Origin: Effrenium voratum
Lineage: Eukaryota; Sar; Dinophyceae; Suessiales; Symbiodiniaceae
DNA: 64,000 nucleotides
NCBI GenBank assembly: GCA_963377175.1
Contig: CAUJNA010003805.1
Location: forward strand, 486,001-550,000
Reading direction: 5' to 3'
Position 1 is the first letter of the stretch. Each line of letters opens with the position of its first letter. Below, one piece after another: positions 11,603 through 22,162 of the stretch. Made by a program: the position numbers and the translations under genes. The notes beneath the pieces were generated by a model, which was not told where the DNA came from, did not search any database, and worked only from the letters and a program-made list of their open reading frames with translations.

Positions 11603-12650
11603 GCGGGGGTCCCGAGACCGGGAGGAGACGGGTGGAGCGACGCAAGACATGTCCAGCCGATGTTCTTAATATGATTGCAGCGTGGCTGGAAACAAACAAG
11701 CCCTTAACGGAAGCGAACAGCGCTAAAAAATCAAATCTCGACCCGTTGATGGCTCAACAAATGACAGCTCACGCGGATACAGCTGATTCAAAGAGCGAAG
11801 CCCCCTGTGGGATGGGTTTAAAGGCACGCAAAGCAAACACAGAGCCAGATAGAATGTCATTTTCTGCAAGAGGATTTTCCGTTGTGAAGAGCCAGACCTT
11901 GCCTGTCCTTGCGTCATGAACTGCAGGCTCCCTTTGAGCCATGGGTGGAAAGAAACTCCGAGGCTGTGGCTGACAACTGTCAACTGGCAGAGGTTTGCTT
12001 AAGGCGAAGAGGAGCTGGAAAAGGTGTCGGGCGAAATCAAATCTCGATATTTGATAAGGGTCAAGGAATCCATGAGTGAGATCAGACAGTGTTTACCTTT
12101 CGCCTCCGATTTCTGGCAAGCAAAGGGTCCCTGCAAAGTCTAGAGAAACCTGTCCAGTCGCCCTCTTTGAGAGGGTCCGCTCTATTGTCCGCATAAAGGA
12201 GGAGGGAGAAAGGTACACCACTTCTTTTTTCTCTTTTCTGGGAGCCTATTTTGACGTCATTCAGCGAGTTTGCGTTTGAGGTTCACAAAATTCAGACCAT
12301 ACTCTAAAAAACGCAACTCTTCTTAAAGGGCCAAAGATGAAGCAGACAGTCTTTTTGCAAAATTATACTGGCCGCATTGCCGTTCAAGACTGGTTGGTTT
12401 TCTCGTTGCTTGTGATCCAAAAACAGGACATCGACATCCACGAACACATCGAGAGGACTTCAATTATTTGGTTCCCATCATCATTCAACGGCAACCCCGG
12501 TGACTCAAATGGGTGCTCAAAACTAAGGAGCTGGGGGTGTTGCGCAGGTAGTCTTTGGTCCGTTCATGGTGCCATGTTGGTGAATTCGGGTCCCATTCAG
12601 GTGCCTCTTGCTCCATTCACGGTGCTCATGTTTTGGGGAGCCTCTGCCAG

Positions 12651-12705
12651 GCGCTGGAGCGAGCGGCGGCGCAGCTCCGGGCCCGCCAGGGCGCTGTGGC
12701 CAGGG
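12651..12705 (+). CDS. Coiled-coil exon
   Basis: Starts after CTCTGCCAG and reads ALERAAAQLRARQGAVA. The end is either a GC donor after 12698 or a GT donor after 12705. Composition and bias match the 11016 and 11546 exons, so these three probably form one coiled-coil segment. Whether they belong to the gene at 25.2-37.6 kb is unresolved, because the ATPase gene lies between. Confidence 0.6.
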
Positions 12706-13286
12706 GTCTTAAGGGGGGGGAGGCCGCCCCCACCCCACCCCAACCCCCCCTGCCCCGGGTCGGTTTTCAAGTGAAAGTGAAAAGAACCGCATTGAGATAA
12801 ATCCACTGGTTCCAGTTTGCGAAATAGGCTTGTTGAACAATGATTTGGTGGATTTCCGCATTCTGGGATCAAGCATGGAGCCCTGGCCCATTTGAGTCTC
12901 TTCGTGGAATTGGCACCCTTTTCGGTTGCTTTGAAGGGACGACAAAAGGAAAACAGGGGTTCTCCATTTTGAGACTCACTTGGGCCATTTTGCAAATGGG
13001 GAATCCTAGGATAGTGAGCCTCGTGAAGGACGGGCGAGTTCTGGATACGGCAAGTTCTGTGGCGGTGCAGGCACCAGTGATTAGGGGTTTCGTTCCAAGA
13101 AGGAGAACAACGTCAACGCGATAGAATAAGAAGGATTTCCAATCCCATATAATCAATCCATGCCGGGGAGCCAACTCGGTTGACGTCAAAATGGAAGCCG
13201 GGCAAGGTTTTGGGATCCCTGCGAGTGGTTCGGCTGAGATGCGACGCCCAGAGTGGCCAGAGGCTTTGGGGAGAAGTCTTGTATTC

Positions 13287-13399
13287 CTTGCTGGTGCTCA
13301 GTAGGGAATGAGGGAATGAACCCAGGGGTCCCCTTAAAAGAAACCACAAGGGATGGTTTATAGGGGTCATTCCCTCATTCGCTGCTGAGCACGAGCAAG
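13287..13399. mobile_element. Hairpin element, family 4 (GGTGCTCAGTAGGGAATGAG)
   Basis: Arms of about 33 bp, CTTGCTGGTGCTCAGTAGGG onward and its near-perfect complement ending GCTGAGCACGAGCAAG, flank a loop of about 48 bp. A second copy lies at 49292-49400 and a partial one at 26515-26548. No coding capacity. Confidence 0.75.
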
Positions 13400-13758
13400 A
13401 TTCCCCCTTTTGACGATTAAAGCAGTTTCACTACCGTTTCCAAGGGTGTTCCATCAAGTGGAACCATGTTTGGTGGGAGATGCGATGCCTTCTGACATGG
13501 CCCAGTTTGCATTTCATGAACGTGCCATGTTAGGACCTAAGCGAACATGCCGCGGCCACAAGCCGCTTAGGTCAGCAATTGCAGTGTTTGGAGGGGACTT
13601 TGCAACTCATCTCATTGTTCAGGATTTGGGCGAGCGGACTGGGGCCTTACTTGGCGAAGCCTGCTGGACTGCTTATGTTTGGGTTCACCTGTTGGCTTTG
13701 CCATGTTTTCCAGACACAAATGCACGAAGGCTGCTTTTCTGCGCATGAAGGTCTGTGT

Positions 13759-13759
<1 letters not shown>

Positions 13760-13795
<36 letters not shown>
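13760..13795. repeat. (GT)n microsatellite
   Basis: Uninterrupted GT dinucleotides. Confidence 0.95.
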
Positions 13796-13796
<1 letters not shown>

Positions 13797-14640
13797 TTGT
13801 TTGCTGTTTCAAGTTGAGTTCCAAAGCACCCATGCAGAGGGCGAAGACCGCAGTCCATCAGAGCACTCACGCTGAGGAGAGTGACATCAGAGTGCAGATG
13901 CGGGCGCAGGCGTGGATGTCGCGACACTTGCCCATCAAGAGCTGCATCCAACCGTGTTGCCATCCTCTGGCGACTTCGCAGCTGGGTTTCATGCTCAGCT
14001 TGCCGCCTCATTCTTTCTCAGTGCACAGAGGATCCTACTTTTTCGCAGGCCATGCTACAAGCCATGCTGACGTCATTCATGTGCACTGTACCGCCTTGTG
14101 TGGCTGGATATTATATGCTGTGCGCCTTGGGCTCATAGGAGAGCAATGTAGTGAATAGTGGTGTGCTACCTGCTGCGAGTGTTGCATTGAAGCACATAGG
14201 GTTTGTGCAAACGTTAGTTGCTGGCAGCCACTGCAGCACACATTTGGGAAACTCATGATGGTTACCTTTGCAAGCGCAAGGAACACTTCATTCCACGATT
14301 TTTGTATACCAAAAAAGACAACTTGGTGAAAAGCAACTTGGTGAGGATGGCCGCATGATGGATTGGCCGAGCCGCGTGAAGCTGAGCGGGATTGCGGACA
14401 GTGCTCTAAGTTGCTTTAACAGCCTTTACACCTTCATCAGAGATGCTCCAGCATATCGTTTTCAACACTGGCCCTGCTGGGGCACTGAATGCAGACGCCA
14501 TTTTATTTACATTTCAGTATTCGGGCTACCCTTGAATGGCGTGGATGCCTTTACAGTTTGCTTCAGCCACCGTCTGCCAGATGGTGCATCCAAAGACATC
14601 CAGATGTCATGTAGGCTCTCCGCTTTCGACATTGATTCAG

Positions 14641-14857
14641 CGCGTCGCTCCTTGTGGGAGCAAACTCTCGGGGGCTGTGTTTGCCACGGTATCACGGGTG
14701 GCCCCGTGGCTGGCTGCGTCATTCTTCGCCCTGTACTTGGCCTATGGGACAGCCTTCAGCCGCACTTGCAAGAGCGGAAGCCTCCGGCAAAGGCAGATTG
14801 CGGAGAGCGCGTGGAGCCTGGCAGATGCCAGTTGCATTACACCAAGCATCGCTGCAG
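14641..14857 (+). CDS. Candidate membrane-segment exon
   Basis: After TTGATTCAG a phase-0 frame runs 72 codons to a GC donor (GCAG|GCCAGG). It includes the hydrophobic stretch VAPWLAASFFALYLAYG, a likely transmembrane helix, followed by a Ser/Arg/Gln-rich segment. Third-position GC is about two thirds. It may be a 5' exon of the ATPase gene to the right or of a separate membrane protein. Confidence 0.35.
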
Positions 14858-15107
14858 GCCAGGGTTGGGCAAATTTTGTTTAAACACTACACCACACTTT
14901 GGTTCCCTTTTAAGGGAGGCCAAAACGGAGGTTGTTGAAACGGAGCTGGATCGAACATGCTACAAAAATGGGTTGGCCCAACCCTGCTGCAGGCAATGGA
15001 GCCAAAATGCTGCAGTCGCAGAGCTGGTCCAGAATTGGAAGGACGAAGCTGACGCTGCAGCTGAGCGAAGTGGCTCCTCGGCGGCTTGTGTGAGGGTGTC
15101 AAGCCAG

Positions 15108-15282
15108 AGCGAGATTGATGTTGATCATGGTGTTTCCAGCACATCCTACCATTCCATCCTGCCTGCGGCGAACATTTCGCTTGCAGCCCTGACTGTGTGG
15201 GAAAAGCAGGGTACCATCTCCATGAGTTTGACCAACTTCTCCAGCAAGATGTTCTTGGAGATGATGTGGGATGGCTGGGCAG
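15108..15282 (+). CDS. Candidate exon preceding the ATPase gene
   Basis: Runs from AAGCCAG to a strong GT donor (GGGCAG|GTAAGG). The frame ends SKMFLEMMWDGWA with one spare G, which combines with the first two bases of the exon at 15703 to give Gly, so the phases agree. This suggests it encodes sequence just before the glycine-rich motif of the ATPase. The ATP-binding N-box expected upstream is not evident. Confidence 0.38.
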
Positions 15283-15702
15283 GTAAGGACAAGCAACAAG
15301 GACAGCCGACACCCCAGAGGCTTTTCATGTACTCGCACCACGGCACACCCCCAGAAGTTGGCTTTTTCCCCAGGAAAAGGGGGCACTCCATCACAAATCG
15401 GGGCTGTGAACAAAGGGTTGGGTTTTCATTGAGCAAGGCCACCTCGTCTGCCTTTGGCGACCTGGCTCCAGCCACCAAACAAAGGACGAGTTTATGAATC
15501 CGTGATTGACAACTCAATGCCTGACCTCTGCACGTCGTACCGAGTTGTTCAAGGATACTTGATTTTGTAGTCACTGATTGAAGCGTGTGCTGCTGCGTTT
15601 CGCACCGCCAACTTTGCAGGAAGCATCCCTACATTGTGTAAATTTCAATGGAACGCCCTGCCCGAAATCCATGGGCTGTGTGAGGCCCGTGACTTTTGTC
15701 AG

Positions 15703-16216
15703 GACGCCGACGCGGCCAATTCGGTGATGGCCTGCAGTCGGCAATTTGCGTACTTTCACAGCAACCCGGTGTGACCCTTCGCATCTACTCCAGTGGGCAC
15801 ACGTGGACTTTCGGGTGGGGGTTCAAAACCCCGACCGCACGAGTCCACAACATGGAGACTTTGGAGGTCACCACAGCTGCATGTGAGGAGAAGCTGCCAG
15901 ATTCTTTGGGCATGGCCAATCAAGACACTTGCATCTACATCACGGGTTTGGAGAAAGCAGCCTTTGATATGACTCAATTCCTATTCCTTTGTCCTGCTTT
16001 CGAGGTGGTGAGTGGCACCTACGGCGACATTTTACAAGGTGACGCCTTTCGAGGATGCATATATGTCCGGGACATGAGGGTCTTGACCGGTGCTCGGAAC
16101 CATCTCGGGCTGAACTTGCGCGACATTGAAGTGACGAGTCGTGACCGGATCGGCCACCTCGAAGAGAATCAGAAGCTTGTACACACCTTCAACGTATGGA
16201 ATGATGCAGCGCAGAG
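15703..16216 (+). CDS. ATPase gene, exon with glycine-rich ATP-lid motif
   Basis: Acceptor TTTTGTCAG; opens with two bases completing Gly, then RRRGQFGDGLQSAICVL. Later the frame passes through YSSGHTWTFGWGFKTP and IYVRDMRV before GLNL...SRDR. Ends at CAGAG|GTGCCA, leaving two bases that join the G of the next exon to make Arg. The frame itself continues to a stop at 16310, so an unspliced read would truncate the protein. Confidence 0.58.
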
Positions 16217-19200
16217 GTGCCAGCAGCTGGCAGAGTTGTTGCTCAGTCTCGAGTTGGCAGAAGCCTTTATGCTGCTTGGGCAGAGGCCACCCCGTCTTTT
16301 GTTGAACTAAGCCTGGACTTCCTGGGATCACTGTCGAGAAAAGTGTCAGTGTCGTAGGGGGCTTGGTGAATATTTTGATTGTCCACTTCCACAGCAAATG
16401 GGCTCTGCATGTTTGTGCTTTTGAGGGGCTGAAAGAATATGCACCCTTTAGTTGCAGGCAACCACCCACGCAACCATGGGCAACAAGTAGAAGGCCATCC
16501 CAACCCAGACTAAGGGGTTCTTACGCTAAGAGTGAAGGCTGGGTCAGATCGAGGGTTCGCACTCAAACTGCTGGCCCTGTGCGTAAAAAGTTGTCTTCGA
16601 TGCCACAGTCTCGCGAAATGTGGGTTCGCGCGGGCAGTGCGCTGTTGCTGTGGCGCCGTGCTCGCACTGTGATGCGGTGTGTGTGTGTGTGTTTTTTGTT
16701 GAGCAAGCCTCGTGCCAAACCGCTATGCAGTGGTGTCTTCTTGTTCGGTCAGGCTACGACGCTTGGACAATCGGAGATCTAAGCCCATGGCAGTTGTCAC
16801 CAACAGTTGTCCAGCTTTGAGTGAAGCAGACTTTTCTTCAAAACTGCACTCTCGTTGTGGCGTTGGATTGTGTGTTGACGGCTGGATTCCATGGCTAGCG
16901 CAGCATTCTGTGAGTCAAGGCGAAAGTGAACCCTCTGCGGGGATCGTGCGTGTCGAAGCGCTCTCGCTGTGGCGCCGTGCGAATGTGTCTGGAGCTTGGC
17001 GAACCCTCTGCCGAGAGCGCTTGCGAATGTGTCTTGAGCTCGGCGAACCTTCTGCGGAGATTGTGCATGTCGAAGCGCTCTCGCTGTCGCGCCGTGCGAA
17101 AGTCAGTGTCTTTAACTTTGCGCACCCTCTGCGCAGATCATGCATGTCGAAGAGCTCTCGCTGTGGCGCCAAAACGTGTCTTTAACTCGGCGAACCCTCT
17201 GCGGAGGCTGTGCGTGTCAAAGTGCTCTCGCTGTGGCGCCGCACGAATGTGAATGTGTGTCTTGAGCTCGCCGAACCCTCTGCAGAGAACGGGCGTGCGT
17301 GTCGAAGCGCTCTCGCTGTGGAGCCGCTCGAATGTGTCTCGAGCTCGGCAAACGCCTTGCGAGGACCGTGCGTGTCGAAGCGCTCTCGCTGCGCCGTGCA
17401 AGTGTGTCTTAGTCGCGGCTCCGGCTGCAAAAAACAACTTTTAAGTGCAAAAGTGGCACGGGACGTGCGCTCCCGCAGCTCCGGCTCGCAATAAGTAGCA
17501 CGCGAAGTGAAGAAGTGCGCTCCCGCGCGCTAAGGCAGCTCCGGCCGAAAGTCGCAAGTTTTGAGTGAAAAGTAGCGCGCGAAGCGCGTTCTCAGAGGTC
17601 CAGCTGCCAAATCGCAACTTTTGAGTACAGCAGTAGTACGCAAAGTGCGTCCCCGCAGCTCCAGGTCGAATTTCGGGAGTCTTAACTAAGTACAAAAGTA
17701 GAACACGCAAAGTGCGGTCCCGGAGCTCTGAGTGCAAAGTCGCAACTTTTCAGTGGCAAAGTAGCATGCGAAGTGCGTTGCCACAACTTCTAACTTCGAG
17801 TCCGACGCGGTAGTATGCGAAGTACTGCGGCTGCAAAGTCGTAAGTGTTTACGTGCAAAGATAGCGCGCGAAGCGCGCTCTCGCAACTCCAGCTCGAAAA
17901 TCGCAACTTTGAAGTGGACCAAAAGCAGCGCGCAAATTTAGATACTTCCGTATCTCCAGCCCGAAAGTGCAACTTGTACGGGCAGAAGTAGAAGTAGATT
18001 TCGACTCCGCAACCAAAACCGCCAGTCTTCTTGCGCAGCCAAGCAGATAGCATCGCGCTCAGCATCGTGCACGGCGTTGTGCGCAACGTCACGCACTGCG
18101 CCATGTGCAGCATCATGCGCAGCACACATCACGCGTAGCCGCACGCATATCTGCGCGCGCAGCATGAACTCACAGCATCGCGCACAAGAGAAGTTGACAG
18201 GAGAGCGTGTGAAGTATGACAGAATCTTTTCTAGAGCAGAGACGTTGACGCGTTTACGTTTTGTTGCTCATCAGGCGGGGGAGGTGTCAGAATTTATTAA
18301 ACGCGCTTCTATCAAGGTAAGCCATGGTGATAACTATTTGGGGTGTCTTGCCGGGATATTGTAAATGCGCCAAAATCAGAAGTTTGCGGTTGTGTCAGGT
18401 TGTATGACGCGATTGATGATGAGGATTCCCTGGAGGCAACAGCCTTCCACAGATACCTGCAATATCTTGAGCCTGCCATCCCTGGAATGCTGCACAACGT
18501 GTTCAGGTCCCGACATCCTGATTCCTTACCCGTATCCAAGACGGACTACAAGGGGCACAAAATGGTGGTTGCAAAGTTGAAGAAGAACCCGGTCAACATA
18601 TCGGACAAGCTTTTCAGGGTCCTGCGGTCAAGTCTGAATACCCCAGAAGAACTGTGGCAGAAACAGCAGAACAAACTGGCAGAGTCTGCCGCAGAGGCCA
18701 GATCTTCATCAGCTCATTCGCTTGCAATGCGCATTGCGCAGCAAATTTTGCGCACAACACTGACGGATCGAGTGCGGTACGAGTCATGCCCAGGCACCGA
18801 CATCACACTGGAGCTGATAACTGACTCGGACGTTGAGAAAATTATCGTTTCGACGCGAAATGATGATGGGCCCGCCAATGAGGCGCACATTCGTCCCTTC
18901 AGCGAGCTTGTGCAGATTCGGCAAGCTAGCATGATCACCAATGGATCTGCTATAGACTGCTTGCAGAGGCAGTTGAAGCGTCATAGAGTGCAACTCCTGG
19001 GGTATCTCATCCGCGACTTGGGTTGGGCTTATCCGGTGGAATTAGAGTTCAAGTGTTGCCTTGCAGACCTGGATGAGAGTCAGGTCCGGTACGTGCGTGA
19101 GCCAAGCCTCGAGACGCCGCTGGTGATGGCAGGATATGAGAACAGTTTTCGCGGGGAGCAAAAGGCAAAAATTATCGTCAACCTCGCAAAGTGTGAATTC

Positions 19201-20332
19201 CACGGGGAATCGCAGCAGTCCGACTGCCCACATGGCCCGGAGTCCTGCTTCTGTGGCCTGGACATTATCTTGGATGGCCTGATGGAAGAGCTGTGCCAGA
19301 AGAAGCCGAAGTTGTCAAAACAGCAGGACCGCTGGGTGAATGCCGCGAAAAGGAAGTTGTACAACAAACACCAGCACGAATTCAACTTTGGGCAGCGTAC
19401 GCAGACGCCTGCTGGCAATTCATCGCAAGCTGCAGGCCCGCAGGTTGTTTGCAGCTCTGATTCTGAGGAGCAGCAAATTAGTCGCCTTTTGGACTGCTGG
19501 ACGAGTGGTGACTTCTCCGGCTTGACGCAATCCGAGAAGCAAGCCATCCATTTGGCCGAGTTGGTGGATTCTCGACGAGCGCAGGCTATCAGCGTGGATG
19601 ATGCCCAGGAAGCTTGGCTCGGGGACAAGATGAACGACTGCTACGTTGCAGTGCAGGGAGTGCTGGACAATCTCTCGCCCAAAGAACTGGATGGGGTCCG
19701 CTGCGAGCGGCTTTCTGCTAAAGGACTGGGTGGGATGGGCGTGCTTGGCGCAGGATCGGAATCGTGCGGTTTTTGCTCTGATACTGATTCACAGCCGCTT
19801 TGTTTGAGGTCAGATAAGTGGGAACTGCCCGAACAGGATAGGCCTCGGACATTTTGTTGTTTGTTACAGTACTTCATTCCCAGAAACACCAGGATTGTCG
19901 GCTGGTCGTGGCCGAGCTGCGGCAGAACGTGTGGAAGCCCAAGTGGGCCATGCTGCCAAGCCGTCTCTCAAACAACTGCGGGAGTTGTTGGCCCAGTCGC
20001 TTCGCCATGTGAAGTTGCCGCACAAAGACTGTACTGTCTTGCAGAGCATTCACCAAGGAATTGCCAACGTCAAGAAAAGACGGAGAGAGGAGGAATCCCA
20101 TGCGGGTGCGCCTCGCCGCAAAGACGCGCCTGCCCGCCCAGTGGGCAGGCATAGAGAGAGGCGCCCACAAGAGCGAGCGCGATGGCAGGAGCACCGCCCG
20201 AGGAGAATCTCTCAGCCAGACAGTTGGCAGCCGCAGCAGTGGAGGCCGGCACTGCGAAGAAGGGCGCAGACCGCGATGGTGCTGAGCAGCGCAGAGACGA
20301 GGGAAATTCGTTCCTATGAGTGGCGGGATTAG
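15703..20332 (+). CDS. Probable GHKL-type ATPase-domain protein (3 exons recognised)
   Basis: Joining 15703-16216, 18399-19723 and 19893-20332 gives about 759 codons without a stop. The first exon carries RRRGQFGDGLQ, which fits the glycine-rich ATP-lid region (G-x-FGEGLK) of HSP90/histidine-kinase-like ATPases. About 120 residues later comes a segment ending GLNLRDIEVTSRDR, like the 'YGYNL...RDR' block of a family I know from large viruses, phages and plants. The third exon is an Arg-rich tail. This family call rests on motif memory, not a search. The ATP-binding N-box would lie upstream and is not found, so the gene is incomplete or degenerate. Third-position GC is clearly lower than in neighbouring genes. 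The phases at both junctions agree (GT-AG, then GA-AG). It may sit inside an intron of the flanking coiled-coil gene. Confidence 0.55.
16917..17425. repeat. Irregular tandem repeat, 65-120 bp spacing
   Basis: At least six copies of GTCGAAGCGCTCTCGCTGTG, starting near 16950, 17068, 17147, 17213, 17299 and 17371, alternate with GAACCCTCTGCGGAG segments. Spacing is uneven, so this is a degenerate minisatellite. Confidence 0.8.
17430..17960 (+). repeat. About 60-bp satellite, unit A
   Basis: Around nine diverged copies of a unit built from 'AAAAGTAGCACGCGAAGTGCG', 'CTCCCGCAGCTCCGGC' and 'GAAAATCGCAACTTTTGAGT'-like parts. The same satellite recurs in opposite orientation at 23820-23990. Confidence 0.8.
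18399..19723 (+). CDS. ATPase gene, long central exon
   Basis: Acceptor TTGTGTCAG|G. The open frame of about 441 codons begins LYDAIDDEDSLEATAF. A Cys/His-containing stretch near residue 275 includes CPHGPESCFCG, and further on comes NKHQHEFNFG. In the remembered family this is where a zinc-peptidase-like HELAHN...HEF region lies. Here the first His-Glu motif reads MEELC, so any peptidase would be inactive. The exon ends AAAG|GACTGG, a GA donor, where the codon bias fades. A contiguous frame continues to 20154 but is not supported by composition. Confidence 0.6.
19724..19892 (+). other. GA-AG intron
   Basis: 169 bp beginning GACTGG and ending CACCAG. Removing it joins AAA-G to GA-TTG and restores a frame of 146 codons with good composition to 20332. 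The retained frame is Cys/Ser/Pro-rich and unlike the flanks. Confidence 0.6.
19893..20332 (+). CDS. ATPase gene, terminal exon, Arg-rich tail
   Basis: Reads LSAGRGRAAAERVEAQV, then SLKQLRELLAQSLRHV, then KKRRREEE and a strongly basic Arg/Gln/Pro region to the TAG at 20330-20332 (ends SYEWRD). The basic tail could bind nucleic acid or act as a nuclear signal; that is inference from composition. Confidence 0.58.
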
Positions 20333-21571
20333 CAGCCAGCTGCCAGTTGAACTGCCATGGTCTGCCTCCTGGGCCGATGTGTCCTGCGCGTTTTGAGCGC
20401 GAACAGAAGGAGAAGCCCGAGATAGATCGACCCAGATGAGCGCCAAAGGAATCCGAACCAGAGTTAGCGTTGTTGGTAGCTGATCTAGAACTCAGACAGC
20501 TTGCCAATGGTTGCTTGCAAAAACAGCCGGCTCAAAGAACAAAAGAGTGTGTCCCATTTTCGGGCACTCCCCTTTGGTTGGTTGTTAAGGGAAATGATGG
20601 TAAGGTGTTTCTCCAGCTTCAGCGGCTGCCGCTCCCAGGATTTTCGCACCAGTGCCCTTCGATTCGACATCCTAGTGCAAGAAGCAGCGCAGTTTTGGCA
20701 CTTTTGACACTCAGGCATCCACAAAAGTAGACCTTCAAACAACCGCAAGCTTCTGAACCTCCCAAGAACCTCCGCAACCTCACCTCCGACTTGGATCCAG
20801 TGTTGCTGCCAGGACGCAAGCAAGGCGCGAGAGGCGGGCAGCCGCGGAGGAGAGTTGTACGTGCTACTCTTTGAAGGGTGCGTGACAGTGTCAAACGAAT
20901 GTCAGAATGCCGGGTAAGGAGGCCGCTTTGCACCTGCATTTCGTTGGACTCAATCGACCAGGCTCGGGTGCTACCACTTTCAGAACTTAGCTCTCTGCTC
21001 TGGTTTTTCTATTGCTATTCTCCCTCGTTTTGTCTTTATGGGTATTCTCTCAGTGTGCTCTTTTCCAGCAGCATTCCCAGTTCTAAGTTGAGGAGGCTTG
21101 CTGGGCCTTTTCCAACAACAGAAAGGATGGGACCACTCAAGGTAACGGAAGAGGGAACGGGACCCCACTGCATCACTGCCTAATTGGGCTGGGGAAATGT
21201 GGCATTGAGCACTGATCAACTGATCAAGCTGGCAAACCTGCAGGGTTCCACCGAATGGGGCCTTCATCAGGTCTCATCAAAGTCCCATTTTGGGGGTGGG
21301 GCTCATAGACGCCAAACCACACTCCTTGAGGACACGGGGCGTTTCAACTGGTTGGTAAGTCATGCTGCTTTCTTTGAAACGTACAACCACTGGGAATCTC
21401 CGCGAATGGCTAATGCTTCCCCCCATTGTGCCGGTGGCGAGATCAGACTTGAACATGCAGAGTTGGGCCAATTTGCAGCAGCAGCAGCAGTTGCAGATGT
21501 TTAGCAGCACTTACAGCTAGACGTACATGTAGAAGCAGCATTTGCTTCCATTGCTTCTCAGTGTAGCAGCG
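20333..21571. other. Spacer after the ATPase gene
   Basis: Holds one weak exon (20813). A CAG run at 21474-21490 precedes the membrane-protein gene. No spliced-leader relic is seen upstream of 21572. Confidence 0.45.
20813..20853 (+). CDS. Weak candidate exon (Ala/Arg helix)
   Basis: Between TTGCTGCCAG and GAGGAGA|GTTGTA a 41-base GC-rich block encodes either TQARRERRAAAEE or DASKAREAGSRGGE, both coiled-coil-like. If real it would link the coiled-coil exons left of 12.7 kb with those right of 25.2 kb and place the ATPase gene inside an intron. No choice of donor at 12651 gives a clean phase with the better frame. Confidence 0.28.
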
Positions 21572-22162
21572 ATGGGTCAGTTGACGAGGGCAGAGTGGAT
21601 CGCGCATGTGCAGACGCACCACGCTCTGCTCGGAGTTTTCCATGCTGGCACCGAAAAGAACGACTCCTTCAAGTTTCACGAGCGAGTTGTTTTTCTTGCT
21701 ATGGCCGTGGCGGCTGCGTGGTACGGCGTCTACTTGAAATACTTCTACCTGCGGCGTTGGATCCCTGCGCTGTTCGACATGATTCAGGAGGATCTTCAGC
21801 TGTTCCCGTCCACTTGGCTGGAGGACCATATCGACAGCGCATTGTGCTCGGCAGCCGGGGGCGCCGTAGACATTCTCCTTGGCAAGGAGGTGGTGCGCAC
21901 AGTGCTGAAGAAGGACTGGCAGGACGAGGGCGGAGCGAAGCAGGTCATATCCACATGCTGCATGGTCTATGCGGTGGCACTCACAGCTGGGGCGGTCGGC
22001 TTGCAATTCGCCACCTTTGCAGAGAAGCCACACCTCACGGCACGGCTGTTGGGCAAGTGGCTCATCACCACGGTGATGAAGCTCTCCTTGATCGAGACAC
22101 TGATCTTGACTGTCAAGCTTCTGATGGCCCGGAGATCGGAGGCGAAGGGGAAGAGCCAGTGA
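21572..22162 (+). CDS. Intronless multi-pass membrane protein, unknown family
   Basis: A 196-codon frame starting MGQLTRAEWIAHVQTHH; an in-frame CTG-type extension to 21542 is less likely. Hydrophobic stretches lie near residues 40-55 (VFLAMAVAAAWYGVYL), 130-150 (ISTCCMVYAVALTAGAVGL) and 165-185 (LGKWLITTVMKLSLIETLIL), so three to four membrane segments are likely. A charged Lys/Arg C-terminus (RRSEAKGKSQ) follows. Third-position GC is about two thirds, lower than the micro-exon genes. Being uninterrupted in a region of multi-intron genes, it may be a retroposed copy, though no relict spliced leader or poly-A was seen. I do not recognise the family. Confidence 0.6.
   Translation: MGQLTRAEWIAHVQTHHALLGVFHAGTEKNDSFKFHERVVFLAMAVAAAWYGVYLKYFYLRRWIPALFDMIQEDLQLFPSTWLEDHIDSALCSAAGGAVDILLGKEVVRTVLKKDWQDEGGAKQVISTCCMVYAVALTAGAVGLQFATFAEKPHLTARLLGKWLITTVMKLSLIETLILTVKLLMARRSEAKGKSQ

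Larger units (their letters stand above)
12706..14640. other. Mixed non-coding stretch with a hydrophobic frame
   Basis: Contains the inverted repeat at 13287-13399 and a GT run at 13760-13795. A plus-strand frame ending at 14138 encodes a hydrophobic segment (VAILWRLRSWVSC and onward) that could be part of a membrane-protein exon. No boundaries can be set, so it is not called. Confidence 0.35.
16217..18398. other. ATPase-gene intron carrying satellite repeats
   Basis: GT...CAG intron by phase. Contains the two irregular repeat blocks at 16917-17425 and 17430-17960, then a CGCA-rich stretch to about 18180. A GTAAGC at 18316 could be an alternative donor of a small exon, but phase does not require it. 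Confidence 0.5.

Noticed and set aside
19724..20154. Contiguous extension of the 18399 frame to 20154
   Set aside because: The product becomes Cys/Ser/Pro-rich while another frame from 19893 has good composition and joins in phase through a GA-AG intron.
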